From assembly GCA_027038335.1 (NCBI GenBank), contig JALVWI010000043.1, positions 1 through 16,872 of the forward strand: 16,872 bases of DNA, in the 5' to 3' direction. Position 1 is the stretch's first letter; each line of letters opens with the position of its first letter. Positions 7,157-14,262 of this stretch are shown here, one piece after another. The notes under the pieces were generated by a model that saw only the letters and a list, made by a program, of their open reading frames with translations, did no database searches and was not told the origin of the DNA. Source of the DNA: Campylobacterales bacterium (GTDB lineage Bacteria > Campylobacterota > Campylobacteria > Campylobacterales > JALSKU01). The position numbers and the translations under genes are program-made.

Positions 7157-7423
7157 TTAATTATTTTTTAATTCTTGGAGTATGCTTTGTAAAAGTTTTG
7201 TTTGTTTTTCTGCTTGAGTAAGTTTTCTCATCTCTATATTTATAAGCTCAAAAAAACTCACAAAGACAAGACCTACAAATGCACCGAAAATTCCTGAAAA
7301 AAGTGCGTAAATAAAACCGTAAGAGAGTGTATGAAAAAAGAGATATAAAGAAATAATTATTACAAGTGCCCAAGAGGCACCTTGTAATAAACTTATAATA
7401 AATTGTGTTAAATTTTTACTCAT
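7157..7423 (-). CDS. Small conserved membrane protein downstream of atpB
   Basis: An 88-residue protein of unknown function. Two hydrophobic helices are visible (about 14-34 and 38-60), followed by a charged, heptad-like helix (64-86, rich in Lys, Gln, Glu and Leu) that could form a coiled coil in the cytoplasm. Its ATG overlaps the atpB stop codon by one base (TAATG), so it is translated from the same message as F0 subunit a. As I recall it, Campylobacter jejuni also has a small integral membrane protein directly after atpB, which would make the pairing conserved. A role in F0 assembly or stability is possible, as for AtpI in other bacteria, but there is no sequence similarity to AtpI that I can assert. 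Confidence 0.75.
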   Translation of the reverse strand: MSKNLTQFIISLLQGASWALVIIISLYLFFHTLSYGFIYALFSGIFGAFVGLVFVSFFELINIEMRKLTQAEKQTKLLQSILQELKNN

Positions 7424-8109
7424 TAGATAGTTTCATGCTCTCCACTGACAGTTACAGCTCCCGCAAGATATACATAAGTTAATATCATAAATATAAAAGT
7501 TTGCAAAATAGCAGAAAAACTCATCAATGCAAAACCCGGAAGCGGTGCTACCCATGGTGCTAACATCAAAAGAACCGCTACAAAAAGATCATCACCTTTT
7601 ATATTTCCAAAAAGTCTAAATGATAAAGATATGATTCTAGAAAGATGCGATACTATCTCTATAGGAAACATAAGAGGGGCTAAGATGGGTACTGGACCCA
7701 TAAAATGAGCGAAGTAATGAACCACGCCATTTTTCTTTATACCTTCATAATTATAATATAAAAATACTATAACAGCAAGAGTTAAAGTCATGTTGATATT
7801 GCCTGAAGGAGGCTCAAAACCGGGAATGATCTCCATAAGGTTTGACACAAATATAAATAGACCTAAAGTTGCTACCAAGGGAAGATATTTTTTGGCAAGT
7901 TTTTTACCTATGACATCCGTCCCCATTGCTATAACACCTTGCAGATATGCCTCCATAACATTTTGCAAACCTTTCGGTACTATTTGTAAAGATAATGTTG
8001 CACTTTTTGCCAAAAAAAATACAATAAGTGCAGATAAAATAACATGCGAAGCAAAAAGATATGTGTGACTATGTCCAAATAGACCTAAAAAAGTAAAAAC
8101 CTCATTCAT
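7423..8109 (-). CDS. atpB: ATP synthase F0 subunit a
   Basis: Inner-membrane subunit that forms the proton half-channels against the c-ring of F1F0 ATP synthase. Visible: several hydrophobic helices and the signature SLSFRLFGN (161-169) with the essential Arg at 165, corresponding to E. coli Arg210. The PPSGNINMTLTLA segment (100-112) is also typical. At 228 residues it is within the short bacterial range. The ATG start has GAGGA 8 nt before it. The other ATP synthase genes are not adjacent: the neighbours are a TIGR02757 gene upstream and a small membrane protein downstream. A detached atpB is usual in Campylobacterota. It probably has its own promoter in the 61-bp upstream gap. Confidence 0.97.
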   Translation of the reverse strand: MNEVFTFLGLFGHSHTYLFASHVILSALIVFFLAKSATLSLQIVPKGLQNVMEAYLQGVIAMGTDVIGKKLAKKYLPLVATLGLFIFVSNLMEIIPGFEPPSGNINMTLTLAVIVFLYYNYEGIKKNGVVHYFAHFMGPVPILAPLMFPIEIVSHLSRIISLSFRLFGNIKGDDLFVAVLLMLAPWVAPLPGFALMSFSAILQTFIFMILTYVYLAGAVTVSGEHETI

Positions 8110-8133
8110 TTCTTATATCCTCAAAAATAAAAG

Positions 8134-8163
8134 TTAAATGAATTTTATCAAAAAATCATTTAA
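8134..8163 (-). terminator. Inverted repeat before atpB, possible terminator of the upstream gene
   Basis: TTAAATGA and TCATTTAA form an 8-bp perfect stem around a 14-nt spacer. Read on the minus strand it is followed by CTTTTATTTTT, so it resembles an AT-rich intrinsic terminator 8 nt after the TIGR02757 stop. The lack of G/C pairs makes it weak. Confidence 0.35.
8142..8147 (-). promoter_or_regulatory. atpB: Candidate -10 element of atpB
   Basis: TAAAAT within TTTTTTGATAAAATTC on the minus strand, about 33 bp before the atpB ATG. It sits in the loop of the inverted repeat. No -35 is evident. Confidence 0.3.
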
Positions 8164-8170
8164 TACTTCT

Positions 8171-8920
8171 TTAAACTATTCCTTCTTGACCTAAACGATA
8201 AAGTGCAAAATCATACTTTATAGGATCATTTTTATCAAATTCTTTTAATTTTTGTGTCAGAAGTATTACTGATTTGAAATCATAACTTTTTCTATTTAAA
8301 AGTCCCAATTTCCGAGAAACACGAAAAGTATGGGTATCCAAAGGAATTAACAAAGAACTTTTATCTACCTTACTCCAAAGACCGAGGTCATGCCCTTTAT
8401 CTCTTACCATCCATCTTAGATACATATTCCATCTTTTATATGGAGAGTTTATTTTACCACTTGGAATCTTACCTATCAAAAACTCATATCCTCTTGATCT
8501 ATATGGATTGGTATCATATATCAAAGCAATAATCTCTTTTAAACCGTCCAATATATTTTGATCTTTTTGATATCCTTTTAAAAAAATATTTTCTAAAATA
8601 TAATTTTTTTTAATTTTACCCAAAGTTATAAAAAACTCTTGAACATCTTTGCTTGATTGAAATCTATAATAATTATTTTTCATCTCTTTTTCTATATCAT
8701 CTTTACTCTTATCAAGTAGTAAAAAATTGAGCCTAGATAAAAACTTGACTATTTGATGGGCATTTCCGTAGGCAAAAAGAGCACAAATTAGTGAAATATA
8801 CTCATCTTTATATCTTTGAGCAACAACAAGAGGATCTGGTCTTTCAAAAGAAAATTCATCATCTCTTTGTCGCTTTTTTAACTCACTATCTAAAAGTTTT
8901 TTCACATCAATATCAGACAC
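8171..8920 (-). CDS. TIGR02757 (DUF2400) family protein
   Basis: A 249-residue soluble protein of the uncharacterised TIGR02757 family. Visible family marks: an N-terminal region with DP at 29-30 and ISLICALFAYGN (42-53), the basic-aromatic segment YKRWNMYLRWMVR (161-173), PLDTHTFRVSRKLGLL (193-208) and a C-terminal DFALYRLGQ (237-245). The PLDTH block resembles the region of HhH-GPD DNA glycosylases that holds their catalytic Asp, so a DNA-repair-related fold is possible, but no function is established. The start is GTG, with an AGAGAG stretch upstream. The first 8 bp overlap the end of the ABC permease gene, so it is co-translated with that gene. An ATG further in would delete conserved N-terminal sequence. 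Confidence 0.85.
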   Translation of the reverse strand: MSDIDVKKLLDSELKKRQRDDEFSFERPDPLVVAQRYKDEYISLICALFAYGNAHQIVKFLSRLNFLLLDKSKDDIEKEMKNNYYRFQSSKDVQEFFITLGKIKKNYILENIFLKGYQKDQNILDGLKEIIALIYDTNPYRSRGYEFLIGKIPSGKINSPYKRWNMYLRWMVRDKGHDLGLWSKVDKSSLLIPLDTHTFRVSRKLGLLNRKSYDFKSVILLTQKLKEFDKNDPIKYDFALYRLGQEGIV

Positions 8921-9722
8921 TGAAACTCTCTTTTTGATTTGTTTTATGTTGCAAATAATCTGATATATTTACAAGTGAGAAAATAACTAAAAAGATGCAA
9001 AGTCCGGGAAAAAAACTGACCCACCAAGCTATGTCTATCACCTCTTTTCCTTCATTTAGTATAGTTCCCCAGCTCATTTGAGGCGGAGTTATCCCGATGC
9101 CTAAAAAACTAAGACCGCTTTCAGCAAGTATTGCACCGCCTATTCCAAAAGTAAAACTTATAAAAAATATAGGAGTTAACAAAGGAACAAAATACTTGAA
9201 AATAATTTTTACATTACTCACTTTTGCAAGTTTTAGTATCTTTATATAGGGTTTTGAAGCTATCTCAAAACTCTCACTTCGTATCATTCTTGCCATTCCC
9301 ATCCATCCTGTTATAGATATAACAAAAATAAGAACCCAAATAGACGCATTTATATAGCTTACAAGTGCCAAAAGTAGGAAAAATGTAGGAAAAGTTAAAA
9401 ACAGATCAATTATCACTACTAAAATCTTATCACTATTTTTTTGAAAAAAACCGGCACTAATTCCTACCGCTAGACCTATTAAACTTGTGATAATAGAACT
9501 TGTCAAACCTATATCAAGTGATACTTTACCACCTTTTATAACTCTAGCAAGGATATCTCTTCCTAGCCTGTCAGTTCCAAACGGATGTGAAAAACTCGGA
9601 GCTAATAAGATAGCATTTTTATGTATAAGATATGGTGACACATTATAAATATAGCCACCTAGATAAATGATAATCATAAGTGCTATCAATAAAAATATAC
9701 TAATATAAGGAAACTTTACCAT
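8913..9722 (-). CDS. ABC transporter permease, DppC/OppC/NikC type
   Basis: Inner-membrane permease of the peptide/nickel ABC importer family. Visible: TM1 (about 6-26), HPFGTDRLGRDILARV (46-61), which is the classic DppC-type entry, further TM segments near 70-92, 103-125 and 127-145, the cytoplasmic EAA-like loop (152-180), ESGLSFLGIGI and WGTIL (201-222), and a last TM at about 236-254. The length of 269 fits NikC/DppC. The EAA loop has Lys where Gly is usual (LAKVSN). The partner permease, ATPases and binding protein are absent from the window, so the substrate cannot be given. The gene begins 21 bp after flgK and overlaps the next gene. No good Shine-Dalgarno sequence precedes the ATG, so the start is less sure. 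Confidence 0.9.
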   Translation of the reverse strand: MVKFPYISIFLLIALMIIIYLGGYIYNVSPYLIHKNAILLAPSFSHPFGTDRLGRDILARVIKGGKVSLDIGLTSSIITSLIGLAVGISAGFFQKNSDKILVVIIDLFLTFPTFFLLLALVSYINASIWVLIFVISITGWMGMARMIRSESFEIASKPYIKILKLAKVSNVKIIFKYFVPLLTPIFFISFTFGIGGAILAESGLSFLGIGITPPQMSWGTILNEGKEVIDIAWWVSFFPGLCIFLVIFSLVNISDYLQHKTNQKESFSV

Positions 9723-9743
9723 AACGGTAATTTTACCATATTT

Positions 9744-11576
9744 TTATTGTTTTATCGATAAAAGTGATTGTAGCATTTTGTCTATGGTAGTTATTATTTT
9801 AGCATTTGCACTATATGCAGTTTGATATTTTAAAAGATTTGCCAACTCTTCATCTATGTTTACTCCGCTTATGGATTGTTGTTCTTGGTTTACCGCATTG
9901 AAAATCGCCTCAGAAGTTTGTTGGTTTCTACCACTTGTTTCAGTATCAATAGCAATCTTACCGGTAATATTTCTATAAAATCCATCAGGAGTATCCTCTA
10001 CAACAACTCCATTGCCATATTTAAATTCGATATTGTGATATTGAAGTTGTAGCATTTGATTTGCTACTTGATTATCACCGTCAACCGGATTTTTATATGC
10101 ATTTATCTTGGTAGGATCATTTATAAAATTATGTTTCAATGAAATATTTGAAGCATTTTCTCCTGTTAAAAAAGAACTTATACCGGTAGCTCCGGCAAAA
10201 TTTGTACCATTATCCTCTATAGCAATTTTATAATTATGCAATCCTTTTGGCTGAATAGAAAGTATATGTCCGCTTGTAGAGTAAACTGCAGTAAAATAAT
10301 CATCAAAATCATTTGTTGAATTATTATCATCATTATCATCAGTATTGCTATTTAATTGGCTTACTATACTATCACTACCGTCATCCATGGTTGTATTATC
10401 ATCTATAGTTATACTTTTTTTACCTATTTCATTTCCATCACTATCATACATTATAACATCAAAGTTACCTTTTTTTATATTATAATCACTTTTTGTCAAT
10501 GAAATATTTGCATCTAAATTTAGCTGAGGAGTTTCCATCGTACTTACGGCACTTTGAGCATAAATAGAGTTAGTTTTTTCAATAAAACCTTTTGCAAAAG
10601 TATCCAATGAATCAATATAACTCTGTATCTTTCCATCTTCTGGATATGATGTTTTTTCATCTATTGTTCTACCTCTTAGATCTAAAATAGCACCTATTTT
10701 TCCACCATGAATTTTTTGTCCTATATCAACTCTACTATCATCTTGACTTTTATAATAAACTGAATAATATGCACTTTTATTGCCTTTATTATCAAGTACG
10801 ATAGGGTGAAAACTAGCTCCATCTACAAAAGATTCACCGGAAATATTGAGATAATACTCCTTACCACCGTCAGTTAAATTTCTATCAATACTTATATCAC
10901 TTTGCATATCACCTTTAAAAACTGAAAAATCAAGCAATTTTGACAAAGCTAGTTCAAGCTTATCTCGTTCATCTCGTAAATCATTTGCATGATTATTTTT
11001 TATAGATTCCACATTTCCTATCTTTGCATTGAGATCAGCGATCTTTTTCCCTATAGAGTTTACTTCGTCTATACTTATCTTTAACTGTGCGTTTAAGGCA
11101 TCTTGTGTTGACCTTACTCTTCGTCTTGTATCTTTTATATTATCCAAAAATGTTGTAGCATTTTGTGCCAAATCTGTCTTAATAGCAGAACTTGTAGGAT
11201 TTGAAGCAAGAGAATTCCAAGCATTAAAATAGTTTTTCATGTCATTTTGTAACCCTACTCCATCAGTATCCGGAAAAACTTTTGCAACTTCTTCTAAATT
11301 TTGCTTTGAAAAGTTATTGTATTCAAGAGTTGACGAACTATCTCTCAATCTTCCAAAAACAAATTCATTATGTATTCTTGTAACAGAAACAAATTTTGCA
11401 CCTCTTCCAATATCGCCCGGAGTTGTATGTAAAGGTGTTTGAGCTCTCGTGACTGCTCTTTGTCTAGTATAATCTTCTGTATTAGCATTTGCTATATTTT
11501 GGCTGACTGTTCCCATTTGAAGTTGAGAAACATTAAGCCCTGTATATCCGGTATCTAGCGTATTAAAAAGACTCAT
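9744..11576 (-). CDS. flgK: Flagellar hook-associated protein 1 (hook-filament junction)
   Basis: Secreted axial protein that forms the first hook-filament junction ring. Visible: N-terminal D0/D1 region with SQNIANANTEDYTRQR (25-40), helical D1 to about 215, a variable exposed middle, and C-terminal D0/D1 with ELANLLKYQTAYSANAKII (577-595) and a leucine-rich end. At 610 residues it is longer than the enterobacterial protein (about 547). The extra length is in the middle (about 355-475), including an Asp/Asn-rich stretch (411-427). That segment (FDVIMYDSDGNE, later FAGATGISSFLTGE) looks like a domain shared with other Campylobacterota hook proteins. It has no signal peptide, as expected for type III export. 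ATG overlaps the flgN stop by one base, so chaperone and cargo are translated in sequence. Confidence 0.95.
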   Translation of the reverse strand: MSLFNTLDTGYTGLNVSQLQMGTVSQNIANANTEDYTRQRAVTRAQTPLHTTPGDIGRGAKFVSVTRIHNEFVFGRLRDSSSTLEYNNFSKQNLEEVAKVFPDTDGVGLQNDMKNYFNAWNSLASNPTSSAIKTDLAQNATTFLDNIKDTRRRVRSTQDALNAQLKISIDEVNSIGKKIADLNAKIGNVESIKNNHANDLRDERDKLELALSKLLDFSVFKGDMQSDISIDRNLTDGGKEYYLNISGESFVDGASFHPIVLDNKGNKSAYYSVYYKSQDDSRVDIGQKIHGGKIGAILDLRGRTIDEKTSYPEDGKIQSYIDSLDTFAKGFIEKTNSIYAQSAVSTMETPQLNLDANISLTKSDYNIKKGNFDVIMYDSDGNEIGKKSITIDDNTTMDDGSDSIVSQLNSNTDDNDDNNSTNDFDDYFTAVYSTSGHILSIQPKGLHNYKIAIEDNGTNFAGATGISSFLTGENASNISLKHNFINDPTKINAYKNPVDGDNQVANQMLQLQYHNIEFKYGNGVVVEDTPDGFYRNITGKIAIDTETSGRNQQTSEAIFNAVNQEQQSISGVNIDEELANLLKYQTAYSANAKIITTIDKMLQSLLSIKQ

Positions 11577-12004
11577 TACACACTCACTTGTAATAATGAA
11601 AAACTTTTTGGATTTATTTTTTTATAATTTTCCATCTCTGTGGGGAATATCTTATCAAATAAAGATGTATAAAATTCGTTGACCACAACAACAAGTTTAG
11701 CATATTCTTTGTTTACTCTATGTAACTCTTGAAGCTTTATTTTAAGTATTTCAAGATTTTCTTGTTCACTATCACTTAACAATTCAGAAAGTTCTTTGTT
11801 GTCATTTTTTTTCATAAGTTTTACCAATTCATTATCAAGTAAAGATTTTTGACTTTCAAATATTTCTATAATTTCATCTTTGATCTTTGTTCTTTGATAA
11901 ATAGCATCATTATTTGCTTGTTTAATATCTTCTATATCATTTAATGTAAATGTTATCAAGTCTTCTATATTTTTAATAGAACTTTTTAAGTAGTGATTTA
12001 TCAT
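11576..12004 (-). CDS. flgN: FlgN-like flagellar export chaperone
   Basis: A 142-residue, highly helical and charged protein with heptad-like leucines throughout, fitting the FlgN coiled-coil fold. FlgN binds the C-termini of FlgK and FlgL in the cytoplasm and brings them to the export apparatus. Sequence conservation in this family is low, so the call rests on size, helical character and position between flgM and flgK, the same order as in C. jejuni. ATG with GGGAGA 5 nt upstream; the stop overlaps the flgK start (TAATG). Confidence 0.8.
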   Translation of the reverse strand: MINHYLKSSIKNIEDLITFTLNDIEDIKQANNDAIYQRTKIKDEIIEIFESQKSLLDNELVKLMKKNDNKELSELLSDSEQENLEILKIKLQELHRVNKEYAKLVVVVNEFYTSLFDKIFPTEMENYKKINPKSFSLLQVSV

Positions 12005-12035
12005 ATTTGTCTCCCATATTTGGCAAGACAGAGAG

Positions 12036-12239
12036 TTAAAGTAGAGTGTCAGCTATCTTGTTTGCAGTTTTGTTTAGGTCTATTTTATATACACCTGCTT
12101 CTATACTTTTTTTGATATTCTCAACTTTACTCTCTTGCTTGCTTTTTATATTTTTATTTTGAACCTCTTGTTTGTCATTATTATTGGAAATCTTATAATT
12201 GTTAATTACCGAGTTTCCAACATTTACATTTGAAATCAT
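12036..12239 (-). CDS. flgM: Anti-sigma-28 factor
   Basis: A small cytoplasmic and exported inhibitor of the flagellar sigma factor FliA. The C-terminal half carries the FlgM signature: KVENIKKSIEAGVYKIDLNK (38-57), followed by the short helix TANKIADTLL. The N-terminal half is Asn/Lys-rich and probably disordered, as in the family. The length of 67 matches the short Campylobacter form; the Salmonella protein is 97. ATG with AAGGAT upstream. A sigma-28-type site lies in the 60-bp gap before it, so FlgM is probably controlled by the factor it inhibits. Confidence 0.92.
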   Translation of the reverse strand: MISNVNVGNSVINNYKISNNNDKQEVQNKNIKSKQESKVENIKKSIEAGVYKIDLNKTANKIADTLL

Positions 12240-12276
12240 CTTCTATCCTTTGCGAGTTTGTTTTGTACTTGCTCAT

Positions 12277-12302
12277 ATATCGACGATTTCAATTTTTTTT
12301 TA
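12277..12302 (-). promoter_or_regulatory. flgM: Probable sigma-28 (FliA) promoter of flgM
   Basis: On the minus strand GTCGATAT (12277-12284) matches the Campylobacter sigma-28 -10 (CGATAT). TAAA at 12299-12302 serves as the -35. The TAAA-to-CGAT spacing is 16 nt, one less than in the flaG promoter of this window. The spacer begins with most of an A9 run, and the -35 overlaps the flgJ stop codon. Expected start of transcription is near 12268. Confidence 0.65.
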
Positions 12303-12581
12303 ACCTCTGTTTTTTAAAAATTTAAACAACAATTCACTAAAACCGAATCTTCCACTTAATTTATTGCTCAAAGCATCATTATACATAGATCTATATATAT
12401 CATCGCCTGCCCCTTTGGGAAAAAGTAAATGATCTGACTTTATGGAAACATCCAAAACTTTTTTTATAAAAAATGCTTCAAATTTATCAGTTTGTTCTTT
12501 AAGCTTCGTATCATTATCATTTTTAATGATCTTAGGTACACTGTTTAAACTGTCTAAAGCTATATAGTTATCTATTTTCAT
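12300..12581 (-). CDS. flgJ: FlgJ-like rod-binding protein, single domain
   Basis: A 93-residue protein equal to the N-terminal rod-binding domain of FlgJ. Visible: KLKEQTDKFEAFFIKKVLDV (27-46), the usual QFEALFLKQMLK-type motif, then GAGDDIYRSMYNDALSNKLS (57-76) and a Gly-Phe-Gly turn (79-81) near the end. It acts in the periplasm on the growing flagellar rod. The C-terminal muramidase domain found in Salmonella FlgJ is absent, as in other Campylobacterota, so the peptidoglycan hydrolase must be encoded elsewhere. ATG with AAAGGG upstream, 14 nt after the flgI stop. Confidence 0.88.
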   Translation of the reverse strand: MKIDNYIALDSLNSVPKIIKNDNDTKLKEQTDKFEAFFIKKVLDVSIKSDHLLFPKGAGDDIYRSMYNDALSNKLSGRFGFSELLFKFLKNRG

Positions 12582-12595
12582 ACCAATCCCTTTAA

Positions 12596-13645
12596 CTAAA
12601 TAATTTCCACATCAGCTCTTATAGCCCCTGCTCTTTTAATACTTTCTATGATAGAAATAATATCTTTTGGCTTTGCTCCAAGTTTTTGTAATGCTCTAGT
12701 TAGATTTGAAATAGTTACATTATCTTTTTGCATATTTACACTAAAATTTTTTGTATTGATTGCAACTTTTTTACCTATTGTTATACTATTTTTATCATTA
12801 GACAGTTTATTTACAGGCGATATTTGTATGGTGATATCTTTATGTGTTATTACAACAGGATCAATTTTGATACCTACTCCTGCTACGATAGTGCCGGTTC
12901 TCTCGTCAATAACTATCTTTTCATCCGGTTTATAGGCAATATTAGTTTCAAGTATTTTTGCCATAAATGATATAACACTCATATCGTTAGGTTTTTTAAG
13001 GTTGATAGTTTTAGGATCTATAGCAACAGCAACCTTTTTATCAAATTCAGAATTTAATTTTTTTTCAACCTGCATAGCGGTTTGAAAACTTGAGTGTTTT
13101 AATGCAAGTTTTAAATATTTTTTATCATATATATCATATGCAACATTTCTTTCTACCAAAGCTCCGTCCAAAATAGTTCCTGCTGTAGGATGATTTAATT
13201 CACCTCTTCCTCTTCCGTTCTTACCGCCGATACTAAGTGAACCTTGAGCTAAAGCATATATCTTTCCGTCAACACCTTTTAAAGGAGTTATTAAAAGTGT
13301 ACCTCCTTCAAGTGATTTTGCATCACCTATGGATGATACAATCACATTAAGCTTATCACCCTGTCTTGCAAAGGGAGGAAGTTTGGCTGTTACTATGACT
13401 GCTGCTATATTTTTTGACTTAATATCTTTTGGATCTATTTTTACATTAACTGTTTGAAGGAGATTTGAAAGTGATCTTACTGTAAAAGCTGAAGTTGTAC
13501 CATCACCGGTACCGTTAAGTCCTACTACAAGTCCATATCCTATGAGCTGATTGTTTCTTACACCTACAACACTTGCTATATCTTTTATCTTTTCTGCATA
13601 TATAAACGATACAATTAGTAGTAATATAAATACTATCTTCTTCAA
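12596..13645 (-). CDS. flgI: Flagellar P-ring protein
   Basis: A periplasmic protein that assembles the P ring around the rod in the peptidoglycan layer. Visible: signal peptide 1-17 (MKK, hydrophobic core, FIYA before EKIKDI), then GYGLVVGLNGTGDGT (37-51) and the family block around GGTLLITPL (114-122). The C-terminal part has the regular FlgI pattern ending IRADVEII. The length of 349 is normal. The start is TTG, supported by AAGGA 6 nt upstream and by the signal peptide beginning there; starting later would destroy the signal. It is the first gene of the flgIJMNK run and is preceded by a sigma-54 promoter that overlaps the end of rsmD. Confidence 0.96.
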   Translation of the reverse strand: MKKIVFILLLIVSFIYAEKIKDIASVVGVRNNQLIGYGLVVGLNGTGDGTTSAFTVRSLSNLLQTVNVKIDPKDIKSKNIAAVIVTAKLPPFARQGDKLNVIVSSIGDAKSLEGGTLLITPLKGVDGKIYALAQGSLSIGGKNGRGRGELNHPTAGTILDGALVERNVAYDIYDKKYLKLALKHSSFQTAMQVEKKLNSEFDKKVAVAIDPKTINLKKPNDMSVISFMAKILETNIAYKPDEKIVIDERTGTIVAGVGIKIDPVVITHKDITIQISPVNKLSNDKNSITIGKKVAINTKNFSVNMQKDNVTISNLTRALQKLGAKPKDIISIIESIKRAGAIRADVEII

Positions 13646-13651
13646 CCTAAA

Positions 13652-13656
13652 TCCTT
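13652..13656 (-). promoter_or_regulatory. flgI: Ribosome binding site for the TTG start of flgI
   Basis: AAGGA on the minus strand, 6 nt before TTG. Together with the signal peptide that begins at this codon it fixes the start. Confidence 0.7.
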
Positions 13657-13677
13657 CAAATGGAACTATTTAGGCTG

Positions 13678-13696
13678 AAGCAAATACTATTCCAAA
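13678..13696 (-). promoter_or_regulatory. flgI: Sigma-54 (RpoN) promoter of flgI
   Basis: The minus strand reads TTTGGAATAGTATTTGCTT, with GG (13693-13692) and GC (13681-13680) separated by exactly 10 nt. This fits the -24/-12 consensus and the Campylobacter form TTGGAAN6TTGCTT closely. Transcription should begin near 13668, about 22 nt before the TTG codon. The element overlaps the last codons of rsmD. RpoN control of rod, ring and hook genes is known in Campylobacter and Helicobacter. Confidence 0.85.
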
Positions 13697-14262
13697 AAGT
13701 AACTTATCGTTGTTTTTCCAAATTTCCTACTTTTTTTAAGTTTATAAGAGGATAATTTTTTTGGTAATTTTATGGAGCTTATATGTTCTATAGCTATCAT
13801 TTCGCAAAGATTGGTTGGTATTTTTTCAATCAATTCAAAAGTTTTTTCATAGATTTCATCCATGCCGTCTCTTATGTGAAACGGAGGATCAAAATAAAAA
13901 TAACTTTTATCATTTATAAACTTTAAAATATTATCAAACTTCACAAAACTATCACCGTTTACAGCTATACAATCTTTTTCATTGAAATTTTTAATATTTT
14001 GCAAAAGAATTTTATAAGCTTCTTTATCCTTTTCTATAAAATATACTTTTTTTGCACCTCTGCTTAAAGCTTCCAATCCTATCGAACCGCTACCCGCAAA
14101 GACTTCTATAAAATTTTTACCTATTATTTCAAATTGGATAGTATTGAAAAATGACTCTTTTATAATGGATTTTGTACTTCTTGTAGTGGTAAGCGAGGGC
14201 AATAAAATTTTTTTGCCTTTGTATTTGCCACTATTTATGGTAGTATAAAGACTATTCTTCAT
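13687..14262 (-). CDS. rsmD: 16S rRNA (guanine966-N2)-methyltransferase
   Basis: A SAM-dependent methyltransferase that modifies G966 of 16S rRNA. Visible: N-terminal INSGKYKGKKILLP (9-22), the RsmD TRST-type loop before an SFFN helix (27-40), SAM motif I EVFAGSGSIGLEALSRGA (53-70), the acidic end of beta-2 FIEKD (75-79), and the catalytic DPPF (125-128). The length of 191 is normal. The ATG lies 11 bp inside the end of the upstream gene, so the two form a pair. Its 3' end overlaps the flgI sigma-54 promoter. It has no direct flagellar role; the position is probably a matter of gene packing. Confidence 0.93.
   Translation of the reverse strand: MKNSLYTTINSGKYKGKKILLPSLTTTRSTKSIIKESFFNTIQFEIIGKNFIEVFAGSGSIGLEALSRGAKKVYFIEKDKEAYKILLQNIKNFNEKDCIAVNGDSFVKFDNILKFINDKSYFYFDPPFHIRDGMDEIYEKTFELIEKIPTNLCEMIAIEHISSIKLPKKLSSYKLKKSRKFGKTTISYFLE

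Noticed and set aside
7790..8068. 92-codon plus-strand frame opposite atpB
   Set aside because: It is fully covered by a well-conserved ATP synthase subunit. The frame is open only through AT-rich codon use.
9723..9743. GGTAA-TT-TTACC palindrome between flgK and the permease gene as a terminator
   Set aside because: It has a 5-bp stem and a 2-nt loop, with no T-run after it on the minus strand. The following gene starts immediately, so read-through is more likely.
12648..12970. Two overlapping plus-strand frames opposite flgI
   Set aside because: They are antisense to a complete FlgI, and both lack a ribosome binding site.
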